Positions 1-7,558 of a stretch of DNA of 15,660 nt are shown here, one piece after another. Under the pieces are notes generated by a model, which was given only the letters and a program-made list of their open reading frames with translations, was not told where the DNA came from and ran no database searches. The stretch comes from CAXBMB01 sp963976695 (GTDB lineage Bacteria; Pseudomonadota; Alphaproteobacteria; Kiloniellales; DSM-21159), in assembly GCA_963976695.1 (NCBI GenBank), contig CAXBMB010000081.1:1-15660 (forward strand). The letters run 5' to 3'. The translations under genes were made by a program, and so were the position numbers. The stretch's first letter is position 1. The number at the start of each line of letters is the position of its first letter.

Positions 1-792
1 GGCCACGGCCGCCGATAGCGCGTCCTTGCGCAAAGCCCGCGGCACGGTGCCGGCATGGCCCTCAACGCCGTAAACCTCGATTGTGAAGCGCTGGCTTCCC
101 TGGATCGAGGTAACGGCCCCAATCGGCAAGCCCTCGCGCTCCAATCTGGGTCCCTGCTCGATATGCGCTTCGAAGTAGCTCGCCGGCGCCAGGGGCGTCA
201 GGGCGGAACGCGCGCGCGCATAGGTCATGTCGGCCAGGGTCAGGGCCAGTTCGTCGGCCATGCGAACTCCCTTGGAATCGGTCACCTCCAGAAAGGCGTC
301 CAGAGGCTGCACCCCGGCAAAGACCTCCGAACCCATGCAGCCCGGCGTAAAGCGCGACCCTTCCTCGTTGCTCCAGGCCACCACTTCGATCGGCCGCCGA
401 TGCGCGACACCCGATTGGTGAATTGCCCGCACCGCCTCCAGGGCGGCCATGACGCCATAGGTGCCGTCGAACTTGCCGCCGGTGACTTGGCTGTCGAGGT
501 GGCTGCCGGACATCACCGGGGCGGCGTCGGGATCGCTGCCGGCCTTGCGCAGAAACAAATTTCCGACCGCATCGCTGAACAGATCGAGCCCGATCTCCTT
601 GCCCCAATCGGCCAAAAGTCGCTTCGCCGCCCGATCTTCCGTCGAAAAGGCCTGCCGATTGACGCCGCCCTTTTCGGTCGCACCGATCTTGGCGATCTCC
701 ATCAAGCGATCCCACAGGCGGGCTTCATCAACGGCATGACCGGCGCGCAGCGGGGCGGAGGTGTTGGGGCGAGACGGGGACGTAGAAACCAT
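1..792 (-). CDS. M20-family Zn-dependent amidohydrolase (N-carbamoyl-L-amino-acid hydrolase / allantoate amidohydrolase type), 3' end cut off by window
   Basis: The first 264 residues are present; the reading frame runs off the left edge. Visible M20 metal-site motifs are GSHLDSQ (His98), GGKFDG (Asp109), WSNEEGSRF (Glu143/Glu144) and EAHIEQGP (His210). A GVEGHAGTVP segment (His246) marks the start of the inserted dimerisation domain. Family knowledge: these binuclear metal enzymes hydrolyse the carbamoyl or ureido group of N-carbamoyl amino acids, allantoate or ureidopropionate in the cytoplasm, in purine, pyrimidine or hydantoin breakdown. The full family length is about 410-420 residues, so roughly a third is missing. 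The ATG at 792 follows a GGAAAAGAG ribosome-binding stretch. No neighbouring catabolic gene is visible to fix the substrate, so AllC, HyuC and beta-ureidopropionase all remain possible. Confidence 0.93.
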   Translation of the reverse strand, partial: MVSTSPSRPNTSAPLRAGHAVDEARLWDRLMEIAKIGATEKGGVNRQAFSTEDRAAKRLLADWGKEIGLDLFSDAVGNLFLRKAGSDPDAAPVMSGSHLDSQVTGGKFDGTYGVMAALEAVRAIHQSGVAHRRPIEVVAWSNEEGSRFTPGCMGSEVFAGVQPLDAFLEVTDSKGVRMADELALTLADMTYARARSALTPLAPASYFEAHIEQGPRLEREGLPIGAVTSIQGSQRFTIEVYGVEGHAGTVPRALRKDALSAAVA

Positions 793-810
793 GAGTGAAC
801 ACTCTTTTCC

Positions 811-839
811 AGACAGCAGAACAATGGCCTCTCCTGTCT
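811..839. promoter_or_regulatory. Short inverted repeat in front of the M20 hydrolase gene
   Basis: Six-base arms agacag (811-816) and ctgtct (834-839) are separated by 17 bases, about 20 bases upstream of the hydrolase start at 792. The position would suit an operator or a 5' leader hairpin. The arms are short enough to arise by chance. The rest of the 793-968 gap holds no recognisable gene and no T-tailed hairpin for the upstream HopA1-like gene. Confidence 0.2.
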
Positions 840-968
840 AGCGTTCTTTACCCCGCGCGGTCGAGGGGCGGCTGTGCAGTTCTGCCTTGCAACGACGAAC
901 CACCCTGCCGCCGCCGCCCAAGGGGAACCGGCGGCAACGGGGCGATCGGCGTGTCACCACCCTTGCGA

Positions 969-1961
969 TCAACGGTTGCCCAGATAGGCCCCGGCGAACT
1001 TCGTGTCGTCTCCTTTGTAGAGCGCCATTACCTGGAAAAACACCCGGTTTTCCTCCTTGCCGAACGGCGGCTCGTCGAGGGGCTCCTGCTTGTGCGGTGC
1101 GGTTGGGGTGATCCCAAACGACACCAAGACGGCCGTCAGCCACAGCAGATAGTCATCCCTGGTCGGTTTCGTCCCTTCCTCTATCGACAGCCACCAGTAG
1201 CAGAGATAGGCAACCAGGCAGCGATAGGTGCCAAAGGACCCGCCGTCCACCGGCGGCTCGGCGGCTTCGGCAAAGCCGCTTTCCAATTCGTTCCACATGG
1301 GCGAAAAGCTCGGCTGCAGATCATAATCTTTGGCCTTGTCCCAGACCGCATCGCGGATCGTCGCGTAGGTCTGGGGATCATTCTTCATGTAGATGATCAC
1401 CGAATCAGGCTTTCTGGCGCCCCCGGGCGCGGAGACCTTAAAATGATCGATGTCCTTATGCTGGTCCATTATGGGACAGAGGTCGAGAACCGCCTGGGCG
1501 ATATTGTTGGGCTTTACATTTATCCCCAGGCGCCAATTGTTGTCCTTGGCGCGGTCGGTCGGCGGAATGATTTTATTGCCGTTGGTGGTGGTTCCGGTGG
1601 GATAGATATGGAGATAGCTGCTGCGGGCCCGACTCGCCTGGTCATCCAGCGGATTGATTTTCCCTTCTTTGCGTTGCTGATAGGCCAAGTTGAGCGCGTC
1701 CTTGTCCATCACCGACCAGTGGTCCTTTTGCACGCGAACAACCCGATCACCGCTGTTGCTGATTGTGGCGAGCAGGGCGGTGTAGAGTTTTTCGCCGGTC
1801 AGCGGCGACTTGGCCGGCAGGGCGTCCGGGTTGTAGGTGCTGTAGATCTGCCCATAGAGGTGGCTGACGTTGTCCTGAACCTCGTCGGCGTCAAAGTTGG
1901 CGTTGAGATAGGCCCAAACGGCAGCGGCGAAGTCATTGAAGGACTGGGTTGAAGTTCGCAT
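969..1961 (-). CDS. HopA1-family (type III effector HopA1-like) protein, possible phospho-Ser/Thr lyase-type fold
   Basis: This is a 330-residue soluble protein with no signal peptide. Residues 143-195 carry the run WRLGINVKP, then a helix ending IMDQHKD, then HFKVSAPG (Lys175) and PDSVIIYMKND. As I remember the Pseudomonas syringae HopA1 sequence, it has RLTIGVEPK, LMDKHK, GKVVGPA and TDSAILYINGD in the same order and spacing. A later SFGTYRCLVAY segment (Arg247) fits the family's SHGQAR-like region. Family knowledge: HopA1-like proteins also occur outside type III secretion, notably with kinases in thioamitide and class V lanthipeptide clusters, where they are assigned phospho-Ser/Thr elimination. 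No kinase or secretion gene is visible here. The ATG at 1961 has a good AAGGAAG site 7 bases upstream. It lies 52 bases after the 203-residue gene and is probably co-transcribed with it. The family call is fairly sure; the activity is inference. Confidence 0.72.
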   Translation of the reverse strand: MRTSTQSFNDFAAAVWAYLNANFDADEVQDNVSHLYGQIYSTYNPDALPAKSPLTGEKLYTALLATISNSGDRVVRVQKDHWSVMDKDALNLAYQQRKEGKINPLDDQASRARSSYLHIYPTGTTTNGNKIIPPTDRAKDNNWRLGINVKPNNIAQAVLDLCPIMDQHKDIDHFKVSAPGGARKPDSVIIYMKNDPQTYATIRDAVWDKAKDYDLQPSFSPMWNELESGFAEAAEPPVDGGSFGTYRCLVAYLCYWWLSIEEGTKPTRDDYLLWLTAVLVSFGITPTAPHKQEPLDEPPFGKEENRVFFQVMALYKGDDTKFAGAYLGNR

Positions 1962-2013
1962 CGGGAAACTTCCTTATCTTGGAAAGGCTGCACCGGGTTC
2001 AGGGGAGCCGTGT

Positions 2014-2625
2014 TCAGAAGAGCTGTTCCTCGTCGGCGGCGCCGCTTAGATCGTTCATTTCGGCAACCAGATCGGGATCGATCGACGGCACGATCCGCAT
2101 CAACTCCTGGCTGAGTTCATGCAGGCTTCCCTGCCGCGTCCCCAGGTTCTCCGCAGGCGGCGTTGGGGAGCTTTGCGCGTCGTCGTCCGGCGGCGTCGGT
2201 CGGTCGCCGCTTGGCGGCAGCAGCGTCTGCTTGGCCAGCGCGGTTGTCTTGGACAGGTTGCCGGCGAGGCGCTGATCAGCCGCGAGTTGCCGCTCGGCAT
2301 AGACTTTGTAGTTGGATTGATCGACGCCGGCGTTTTTGACCTTGCTCTGGTCGGCTTGCTGGGCGGTGGTCAAGGCGGCGGCGACCGCCTGTTCGCTCGC
2401 GTCGTTGAGTGCGATCTGCCCGCTGGCCTGCTGGCGGCCCGGCGGCGCGTCGTCACCGGATAGCTTGTCTGTCGCAAGCATCTGCTTGCCGTAGCCGTCG
2501 AGCGCGGCGTTTACCTTGTCCGACGCGCCGGAGCTGCGGAAAGCTTTGCCGTCGCTTTGCAACGGACTGGCCGCCCCATGGCTTTGCCGATGAATTGCGA
2601 AGAGCTGCTGGAAGGTATCTGTCAT
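2014..2625 (-). CDS. Hypothetical 203-residue low-complexity protein, first gene of the HopA1-like cassette
   Basis: I do not recognise this protein. It is rich in Ala, Gln, Ser and Asp, and has no signal peptide, membrane segment or Cys. Residues about 50-130 look helical (repeated Ala/Gln/Lys, e.g. AVAAALTTAQQAD). Residues about 133-165 are Pro/Asp/Ser/Thr-rich and probably disordered (PPSGDRPTPPDDD). The last 35 residues are acidic and amphipathic, ending ADEEQLF. I chose the ATG at 2625, with AAGGGA 11 bases upstream, because the longer reading frame would run back through the ilvC terminator and into the end of ilvC. The HopA1-like gene follows after 52 bases, so a joint function is likely. 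It could be a chaperone, as ShcA is for HopA1, a substrate, or a structural partner. None of these can be shown from sequence. Confidence 0.6.
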   Translation of the reverse strand: MTDTFQQLFAIHRQSHGAASPLQSDGKAFRSSGASDKVNAALDGYGKQMLATDKLSGDDAPPGRQQASGQIALNDASEQAVAAALTTAQQADQSKVKNAGVDQSNYKVYAERQLAADQRLAGNLSKTTALAKQTLLPPSGDRPTPPDDDAQSSPTPPAENLGTRQGSLHELSQELMRIVPSIDPDLVAEMNDLSGAADEEQLF

Positions 2626-2654
2626 AGTGGCACGGGTCCCTTTGGCTGGGCGCA

Positions 2655-2686
2655 GGCAAGAACAAATTCGCGAAGCTGATCTTGCC
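2655..2686. promoter_or_regulatory. Inverted repeat upstream of the 203-residue gene
   Basis: Seven-base arms ggcaaga (2655-2661) and tcttgcc (2680-2686) flank an 18-base spacer. The element sits 30-61 bases before the start at 2625, in the only stretch (2626-2743) that can hold the cassette's own promoter. It could be an operator or a leader hairpin. I see no convincing -35/-10 pair beside it. Confidence 0.25.
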
Positions 2687-2743
2687 GCGGCCTGGTCGCA
2701 TTGGCCTTTAGACGCCGGCCACCTCGGCTTCGTGACGCCGGCA

Positions 2744-2780
2744 AAAGAAAAAGGCCGAACCCCAGAGGGTCCGGCCTTTT
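2744..2780 (-). terminator. Rho-independent terminator of ilvC
   Basis: Thirteen-base arms at 2749-2761 and 2768-2780 pair around a 6-base loop with a single G-U wobble. On the minus strand the hairpin is followed by a T-rich run (TTTTTCTTTT, partly in the stem base). It begins 24 bases past the ilvC stop codon. It closes the miaA/ilv transcription block and separates it from the HopA1-like cassette. Confidence 0.88.
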
Positions 2781-2804
2781 GCCAGGGAAAAAAGCGACAG
2801 GGGC

Positions 2805-3824
2805 TTAGTTCTTTTCCTTGTTCACCAGCTTGTTGGCGGCGATCCAAGGCATCATGGCGCGCAGCTTGCCGCCAACTTCCTCAACCTGATGCGCGGCCTG
2901 ATTGCGGCGAATGGCCTTGAACGACGGCTGACCCGCCTTGCACTCGGCAACCCAGTCCCGCACGAAGCGGCCATCCTGAATGTCTTTCAACACCCGCTTC
3001 ATTTCGGCCTTGGTCTCCGCCGTCACAATTCGCGGCCCGGTGACATAGTCGCCATACTCGGCCGTGTTGGAGATCGAGTAGCGCATGTTGGCGATGCCGC
3101 CTTCGTACATCAGATCGACGATCAACTTCACTTCATGCAGGCATTCGAAGTAGGCCATTTCCGGCGCGTAGCCGGCTTCCACCAGGGTCTCGAAACCGGC
3201 CTGGATCAAGGCGGAAAGACCGCCGCAGAGCACAACCTGTTCGCCGAACAGATCGGTTTCGCACTCTTCCTTGAAGGTGGTTTCGATAATGCCGGCGCGG
3301 CCGCCGCCGATGGCGCTGGCGTAGGACAGGCCCAGTTCCTGGGCATTGCCGGAAGGATTCTGATCAACCGCGATCAGGCAAGGCACGCCGCCGCCGCGCT
3401 GATATTCGCTGCGCACGGTGTGGCCGGGGCCCTTGGGCGCGATCATGAAAACGTCCAGGTCGGGGCGGGCGGTGATCAGCTGAAAATGAATGTTCAGGCC
3501 ATGCGCGAAGACCAGGGCCGCGCCTTCCTTCATGTTGGCCTGCAGGTCGTCCTTATAGAGATCGGCCTGGTTTTCATCGGGGGTCAGGATCATCAACACG
3601 TCACCCCAAGCCGCGGCTTCCGCCGGGGTCATGACGGTGAAACCAGCGCCTTCGGCCTTCGCCGCCGAGGTCGATCCCTGGCGCAACCCGATGCGAACAT
3701 CCGCCACACCGCTATCGCGCAGGTTCATGGCGTGGGCGTGGCCCTGGCTGCCGTAGCCGACAATAACAACCTTTTTGGATTTGATCAGGTTCACATCAGC
3801 GTCGCGATCGTAATAAACGCGCAT
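2805..3824 (-). CDS. ilvC: Ketol-acid reductoisomerase (class I, NADP+)
   Basis: This 339-residue protein has the usual class I length. It catalyses the Mg2+-dependent isomerisation and NADPH reduction of 2-acetolactate or 2-aceto-2-hydroxybutyrate in valine, leucine and isoleucine synthesis. The Rossmann domain carries GYGSQGHAHAMNLRDSG (residues 23-39) and LRQGS, the usual phosphate-binding loop. FAHGLNIHF holds the conserved His. The knotted C-terminal domain has the metal-binding ETDLFGEQ (Asp and Glu of DxxxE) and later CLHEVKLIVDLMYEGG. The ATG at 3824 is preceded by AAGGAA at 8 bases. It follows ilvN by 213 bases, longer than a typical operon gap, and has its own hairpin-containing leader, so it may also have its own promoter. 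Confidence 0.98.
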   Translation of the reverse strand: MRVYYDRDADVNLIKSKKVVIVGYGSQGHAHAMNLRDSGVADVRIGLRQGSTSAAKAEGAGFTVMTPAEAAAWGDVLMILTPDENQADLYKDDLQANMKEGAALVFAHGLNIHFQLITARPDLDVFMIAPKGPGHTVRSEYQRGGGVPCLIAVDQNPSGNAQELGLSYASAIGGGRAGIIETTFKEECETDLFGEQVVLCGGLSALIQAGFETLVEAGYAPEMAYFECLHEVKLIVDLMYEGGIANMRYSISNTAEYGDYVTGPRIVTAETKAEMKRVLKDIQDGRFVRDWVAECKAGQPSFKAIRRNQAAHQVEEVGGKLRAMMPWIAANKLVNKEKN

Positions 3825-3851
3825 TTATCCGGTTCCTTTTTGTCACGATCT

Positions 3852-3876
3852 TTCCGGAGCACGAGGACATCCGGAA
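3852..3876. promoter_or_regulatory. Perfect inverted repeat in the ilvC leader
   Basis: The arms ttccgga (3852-3858) and tccggaa (3870-3876) flank 11 bases and end 27 bases before the ilvC start. It could be an operator or a leader hairpin. No T-tract follows on the minus strand, so it is not a terminator. Confidence 0.35.
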
Positions 3877-3969
3877 GGGAATTGCGCGGGCGTTCTAACC
3901 GGCCCGGTCCCAGCGCGCAACAGGCGCCAGGGCATAGCGGCTATGATACCCACAATGAATCTGTTTTTT

Positions 3970-4007
3970 TCCGCCGCGTCGAGGTGACGGGAACGTCACC
4001 TGGCGGA
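3970..4007. other. Hairpin between ilvN and ilvC
   Basis: A perfect 8-bp stem (3982-3989 with 3994-4001, 4-base loop) is extended by an outer pairing of 3970-3975 with 4002-4007, with a 6-base bulge on one side. On the minus strand it is followed by A's rather than T's, so an RNA processing or stability element is more likely than a terminator. A 14-base GC palindrome at 4023-4036 directly follows the ilvN stop. Confidence 0.4.
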
Positions 4008-4037
4008 AGCGGAAAAGCGCAAGCGCGGCGCCGCGCG

Positions 4038-4556
4038 TTAGATGGTCTTGGCGCCACGCGAGATCGCCACCACCCCGGTGCGCCCCAGTTCGGCCAGGCC
4101 CAAGGGTTGCATCAGTTCGATAAAGCGATCGACCTTATCGCTGCGGTGCTGGATCTGAAAGATAAAGTAGTCCAGGCCCGCGTCCACCACCTCGGCCTTG
4201 TAGATATCGGCAATCCGCAGCGCCTCGACCCGTTTTTCGCCGGTCCCGACAACCTTGATCAGGGCCAGTTCACGCTCCACATACGGCCCCGACTGGGTCA
4301 GGTCCGATACCTTGTGGACCGGCACCAGACGGTCAAGCTGCGCCTTGATCTGCTCAATGATTTGCGGCGTGCCGCTGGTCACCACGGTGATGCGCGATAA
4401 ATTGTGCGCCGGGTCGACTTCCGTCACGGTCAGCGATTCGATGTTATACCCGCGGCCGGAAAACAGCCCAATTACCCGGGCCAGCACCCCCGGTTCATTG
4501 TCGACGATAACGGCGATGGTGCTGGTAATAATGGTCGTATCGGTCAAATTTGCCAT
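4038..4556 (-). CDS. ilvN: Acetolactate (acetohydroxyacid) synthase small, regulatory subunit
   Basis: This 172-residue protein binds IlvB, activates it and confers feedback inhibition by branched-chain amino acids. The N-terminal ACT domain reads AVIVDNEPGVLARVIGLFSG (about residues 14-33) followed by RGYNIESLTV. The C-terminal half matches the IlvN/ALS_ss_C type (RELALIKV, DKVDRFIELMQPLGLAELGRTGVVAISRG). I chose the ATG at 4556. A GTG at 4658 would add 34 poorly conserved-looking residues crossing the ilvB-ilvN hairpin; the 172-residue form fits the family and starts just before the ACT domain. The Shine-Dalgarno sequence is weak (AGAAGA). It lies 113 bases downstream of ilvB, in the same orientation. 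Confidence 0.96.
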   Translation of the reverse strand: MANLTDTTIITSTIAVIVDNEPGVLARVIGLFSGRGYNIESLTVTEVDPAHNLSRITVVTSGTPQIIEQIKAQLDRLVPVHKVSDLTQSGPYVERELALIKVVGTGEKRVEALRIADIYKAEVVDAGLDYFIFQIQHRSDKVDRFIELMQPLGLAELGRTGVVAISRGAKTI

Positions 4557-4630
4557 CTGGTTGGATCTTCTTTTAGGGGCAGAGGCGGCGGAAGGCCCGT
4601 CAAGGCGCGCGTCACCGCCGCGAAAAGGGC

Positions 4631-4653
4631 GGCCGAGGAACGTCGCCTCGGCC
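4631..4653. other. Hairpin between ilvB and ilvN
   Basis: A perfect 8-bp stem, ggccgagg (4631-4638) with cctcggcc (4646-4653), encloses a 7-base loop 17 bases after the ilvB stop. There is no T-tract. It may protect or process the ilvBN message. Confidence 0.4.
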
Positions 4654-4669
4654 ATCACGGCGATTCCGC

Positions 4670-6448
4670 CTACACCAGGACCATGCCGGATTCCGAGATC
4701 GGCTTGGCGGCCTTGTCCGCGGCATTGAGCAGCATTTCATTGTGCGCCGCCCCGGATGGAATCATCGGGAAGACATTTTCGTCCTTGGTGACGCAGCAGT
4801 CGAAGATCACCGCCTTGGGCGTGTTGATCATTTCCATGATCTTTTCGTCCAACTCACTGGCTTTGCTGCAGCGAATGCCGACGGCTCCGAAAGAGTCCGC
4901 CAGCTTGACGAAATCGGGAAGAGCCTCCGAATAGCTTTCGGAATAGCGCGCCCCGTGCAGCAACTCCTGCCACTGACGGACCATGCCCATCCACTGGTTG
5001 TTGACGATGAAAATCTTCACCGGCAGGCCGTACTGGGTCAGCGTGCCCATCTCCTGAATGTTCATCAGGATGGAAGCTTCGCCGGCGACGTCGATGACCA
5101 AGGCGTCGGGATGGGCCACCTGGACGCCCGCCGCGGCGGGCAGGCCATAGCCCATGGTGCCCAGACCGCCGGAGGTCATCCAGTGATTGGGATTCTCGAA
5201 CTTGAAATACTGCGCCGCCCACATCTGGTGTTGGCCCACCTCGGTGGTGATGTAGGGGCTGCGGTCCTTGGTCAATTCGTACAGCCGCTTGATGGCGTGC
5301 TGCGGCTTGATTTCCTCACCGATCTGCTTGAAGGCCAGGCAATCGATCGCCTGCCACTGCTTGATTTGCGCCCACCATTTGGCCAGGGCTTTCTGCTGGA
5401 CCGAACGCCCCTGGGCGCGCCAGCCCTCCACCATGTCCTGCAACACCGCCCCGACATCGCCAACAATCGGCAGGTCCACCAGCACGTTCTTGTTGATGGA
5501 GCTGGGATCGATGTCGATATGGATCTTCTTGGCGGTCGGGCAGAATTCGTCGATCCGGCCGGTCACCCGGTCATCGAAGCGCGCGCCAACGGCGATCACC
5601 AGATCACTGTGGTACATCGCCAAGTTGGCTTCATAGGTGCCGTGCATGCCCAGCATGCCGATGAACTGCTCATCGCCGCCGGGATAGGCGCCCAGGCCCA
5701 TCAAGGTGTTGGTGATGGGAAGTCCGGTCATCCGCACGAACTCGATCAGCCGTTGACTGGCTTCGGTCCCGGAATTGATAACGCCGCCGCCGCTGTAAAT
5801 GATCGGTCGCTTGGCCGCGGCCAGCATGTCCAAAGCCTGTTCGACCAGACCCGCCTCGGGTTGGACTCGCGGACGGTAGCTGCGATGCTCGACCTCGTCG
5901 CGCGGGGTATAGTTGCCCTTGGTCTGCAAAATGTCTTTTGGCAGGTCGATGACCACCGGCCCCGGCCGGCCGCTGCGGGCGACATAGAAGGCCTCATGCA
6001 CGACGCGGGCGACCTTGTCCACGTCCTTGACCAAATAGTTGTGCTTGGTGCAGGGCCGGGTGATGCCGGTGGTGTCGGCCTCCTGAAAGGCGTCGTTGCC
6101 GATCAGATGGGTGGGCACCTGGCCACAGAGGCAAACCAATGGAATTGAATCCATCAGGGCATCGGTCAATCCGGTCACCGCGTTGGTGGCGCCCGGCCCG
6201 GAGGTCACCAGCACCGCGCCGACCTTGCCGGTGGAGCGGGCATAGCCCTCGGCCGCGTGAACCGCGGCTTGCTCATGGCGAACCAGGATGTGCTTGATGG
6301 CGTTTTGCTTGAATAGCGCATCGTAGATCGGTAGTACCGCCCCGCCAGGATAGCCAAAAATTACCTCTACGCCCTGTTCTACCAGCGCATTGATCAAAAT
6401 TTCCGCACCTGTACGTTGGTCGATATCTTTGGCCGTCTCCGTCGCCAT
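4670..6448 (-). CDS. ilvB: Acetolactate (acetohydroxyacid) synthase large, catalytic subunit
   Basis: This 592-residue ThDP- and FAD-dependent enzyme condenses pyruvate with pyruvate or 2-oxobutyrate, the first common step of valine/leucine/isoleucine synthesis. The N-terminal domain holds FGYPGGAVLPIYDAL and catalytic Glu59 in RHEQAAVHAAEGYAR. The middle, FAD-type domain holds GLGAYPG and GARFDDRVTGR. The C-terminal ThDP domain holds TSGGLGTMGYGLPAA and NNQWMGMVRQWQ. The metal-binding motif reads AGEAS with Asn463 (Glu457 where GDG-type motifs have Asp). The ATG at 6448 has AAGGA 8 bases upstream. It lies 108 bases downstream of miaA. No leader peptide with branched-chain codons was seen, so classic attenuation is not supported. 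Confidence 0.98.
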   Translation of the reverse strand: MATETAKDIDQRTGAEILINALVEQGVEVIFGYPGGAVLPIYDALFKQNAIKHILVRHEQAAVHAAEGYARSTGKVGAVLVTSGPGATNAVTGLTDALMDSIPLVCLCGQVPTHLIGNDAFQEADTTGITRPCTKHNYLVKDVDKVARVVHEAFYVARSGRPGPVVIDLPKDILQTKGNYTPRDEVEHRSYRPRVQPEAGLVEQALDMLAAAKRPIIYSGGGVINSGTEASQRLIEFVRMTGLPITNTLMGLGAYPGGDEQFIGMLGMHGTYEANLAMYHSDLVIAVGARFDDRVTGRIDEFCPTAKKIHIDIDPSSINKNVLVDLPIVGDVGAVLQDMVEGWRAQGRSVQQKALAKWWAQIKQWQAIDCLAFKQIGEEIKPQHAIKRLYELTKDRSPYITTEVGQHQMWAAQYFKFENPNHWMTSGGLGTMGYGLPAAAGVQVAHPDALVIDVAGEASILMNIQEMGTLTQYGLPVKIFIVNNQWMGMVRQWQELLHGARYSESYSEALPDFVKLADSFGAVGIRCSKASELDEKIMEMINTPKAVIFDCCVTKDENVFPMIPSGAAHNEMLLNAADKAAKPISESGMVLV

Positions 6449-6556
6449 TTCTTAAGTCCTTGAAGGTAAAACCGGCTGGGGTCGTCGCTGAGGCGTCATC
6501 CTCGATCACCGGCATGAAGTAGGAAAATCCGCCCGACACGCGCAGCGGAGGCGCAT

Positions 6557-7558
6557 CTATGCACGAGCGCCCTGGTGGGTCAATAGCCGGCGGCGAATAA
6601 TTGGAAAGATTTCCTGCTCGATACTTTCCGATTGTTGCGAGACAACGATGCAGTCTTTTTGTCGCTTACCCACCACCTGGGTTTTCAGCCAGGTTAGCTG
6701 ACGCTTGGCGTAGCGCCGGGTCGCCTGTTGGGCGGCGGCCACCGCCTCCGGCAGCGTAAGCGCGCCTTCCAGATAGCGGGCCAGTTCCGGCACCCCAAGC
6801 GCGCGCCGCGCCATGGCGTCCGCCGGCAAGGACTGGGCCAGCAAGGCGCGCACCTCCTCCAGGGCGCCGGCCTCCAGCATCTTCTCGAAACGCCGGTCAC
6901 AGTTGGCGTAGAGTTGGTCGCGCGTGGGCATCATCGCCAGCCAAAGGAAACGATAGGGCGCCGCCCCGATCGGCGCTTTCTTCTGCCAAGCCGACAGCGG
7001 CGCGCCGCTGGCCTGCTGCACCTCCCAGGCGCGCAGCAGGCGCTGGGTGTCGTTGGCGTGAAGCCGCGCCGCGCTTTCCGGATCGCGCTGCCGCAGTTCC
7101 TCGATGAAACCGGCGCGTCCCAACTGGCCGAAGCGCGCCTTGGCCGCGGCCCGCACCGCCGGGGGAACCGGGGGCACCGGCGAGAGACCGTCAACCAGCG
7201 CCGACAGATAGAGCCCGGTGCCGCCGACGAGAAGGGGCAACTTGCCACCTTTTGTCGCAGCCGCCATTTCCGCCAGCGCCAGATCGCGCCAGCGCCCCGC
7301 CGTACAGGCCTGGTCGGCCGGTAAAAATCCATAGAGCCGATGGGGAACCTGCGCCAGGTCTTGGCGGTCGGGCCGAGCCGTGACCACCTGCAGCTCTTGA
7401 TAGACCTGCAGCGAATCGGCGTTGATAATCACGCCGTCGAAGGCTTTGGCCAAGCGCAATCCCAGGGCCGACTTGCCACTGGCCGTCGGTCCCACCAAAA
7501 TCAAGGCCGGCGGCACGGCCTGCTGGGTTGTCGCTGACGCCTTGTCGTGCGTGATCAA
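6557..7558 (-). CDS. miaA: tRNA dimethylallyltransferase
   Basis: This 333-residue enzyme transfers dimethylallyl from DMAPP to N6 of adenosine 37 in tRNAs that read codons starting with U. Visible motifs are the P-loop GPTASGKSAL (residues 23-32), NADSLQVYQ with the DSxQ signature, VGGTGLYLSAL, and the C-terminal RRYAKRQLTWLKTQ, which matches the usual YAKRQ-TW block. MARRALGVPEL replaces the commoner AIGxxE segment. The start is a TTG at 7558 with GGGGAG 6 bases upstream. No in-frame ATG or GTG lies between that site and the P-loop, which makes the TTG the best choice. It is the first gene of the minus-strand run into ilvBNC. Any functional link to those genes is only positional. Confidence 0.96.
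   Translation of the reverse strand: MITHDKASATTQQAVPPALILVGPTASGKSALGLRLAKAFDGVIINADSLQVYQELQVVTARPDRQDLAQVPHRLYGFLPADQACTAGRWRDLALAEMAAATKGGKLPLLVGGTGLYLSALVDGLSPVPPVPPAVRAAAKARFGQLGRAGFIEELRQRDPESAARLHANDTQRLLRAWEVQQASGAPLSAWQKKAPIGAAPYRFLWLAMMPTRDQLYANCDRRFEKMLEAGALEEVRALLAQSLPADAMARRALGVPELARYLEGALTLPEAVAAAQQATRRYAKRQLTWLKTQVVGKRQKDCIVVSQQSESIEQEIFPIIRRRLLTHQGARA

Noticed and set aside
795..1952. 385-residue open frame on the plus strand opposite the HopA1-like gene
   Set aside because: The minus-strand frame has a good AAGGAAG start and a family match; this one has neither.
2889..4400. 503-residue open frame on the plus strand across ilvC and part of ilvN
   Set aside because: It is antisense to two unmistakable genes. 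The translation is His/Gly/Asp-rich without domain features, as expected from the reverse complement of GC-biased codons.
4742..6148. 468-residue open frame on the plus strand opposite ilvB
   Set aside because: It is a codon-bias shadow of ilvB with no recognisable motif or ribosome-binding site.
6273..6539. 88-residue frame overlapping the ilvB start, considered as an attenuator leader peptide
   Set aside because: It has no run of Leu, Ile or Val codons, it continues deep into ilvB in another frame, and there is no terminator/antiterminator pair.
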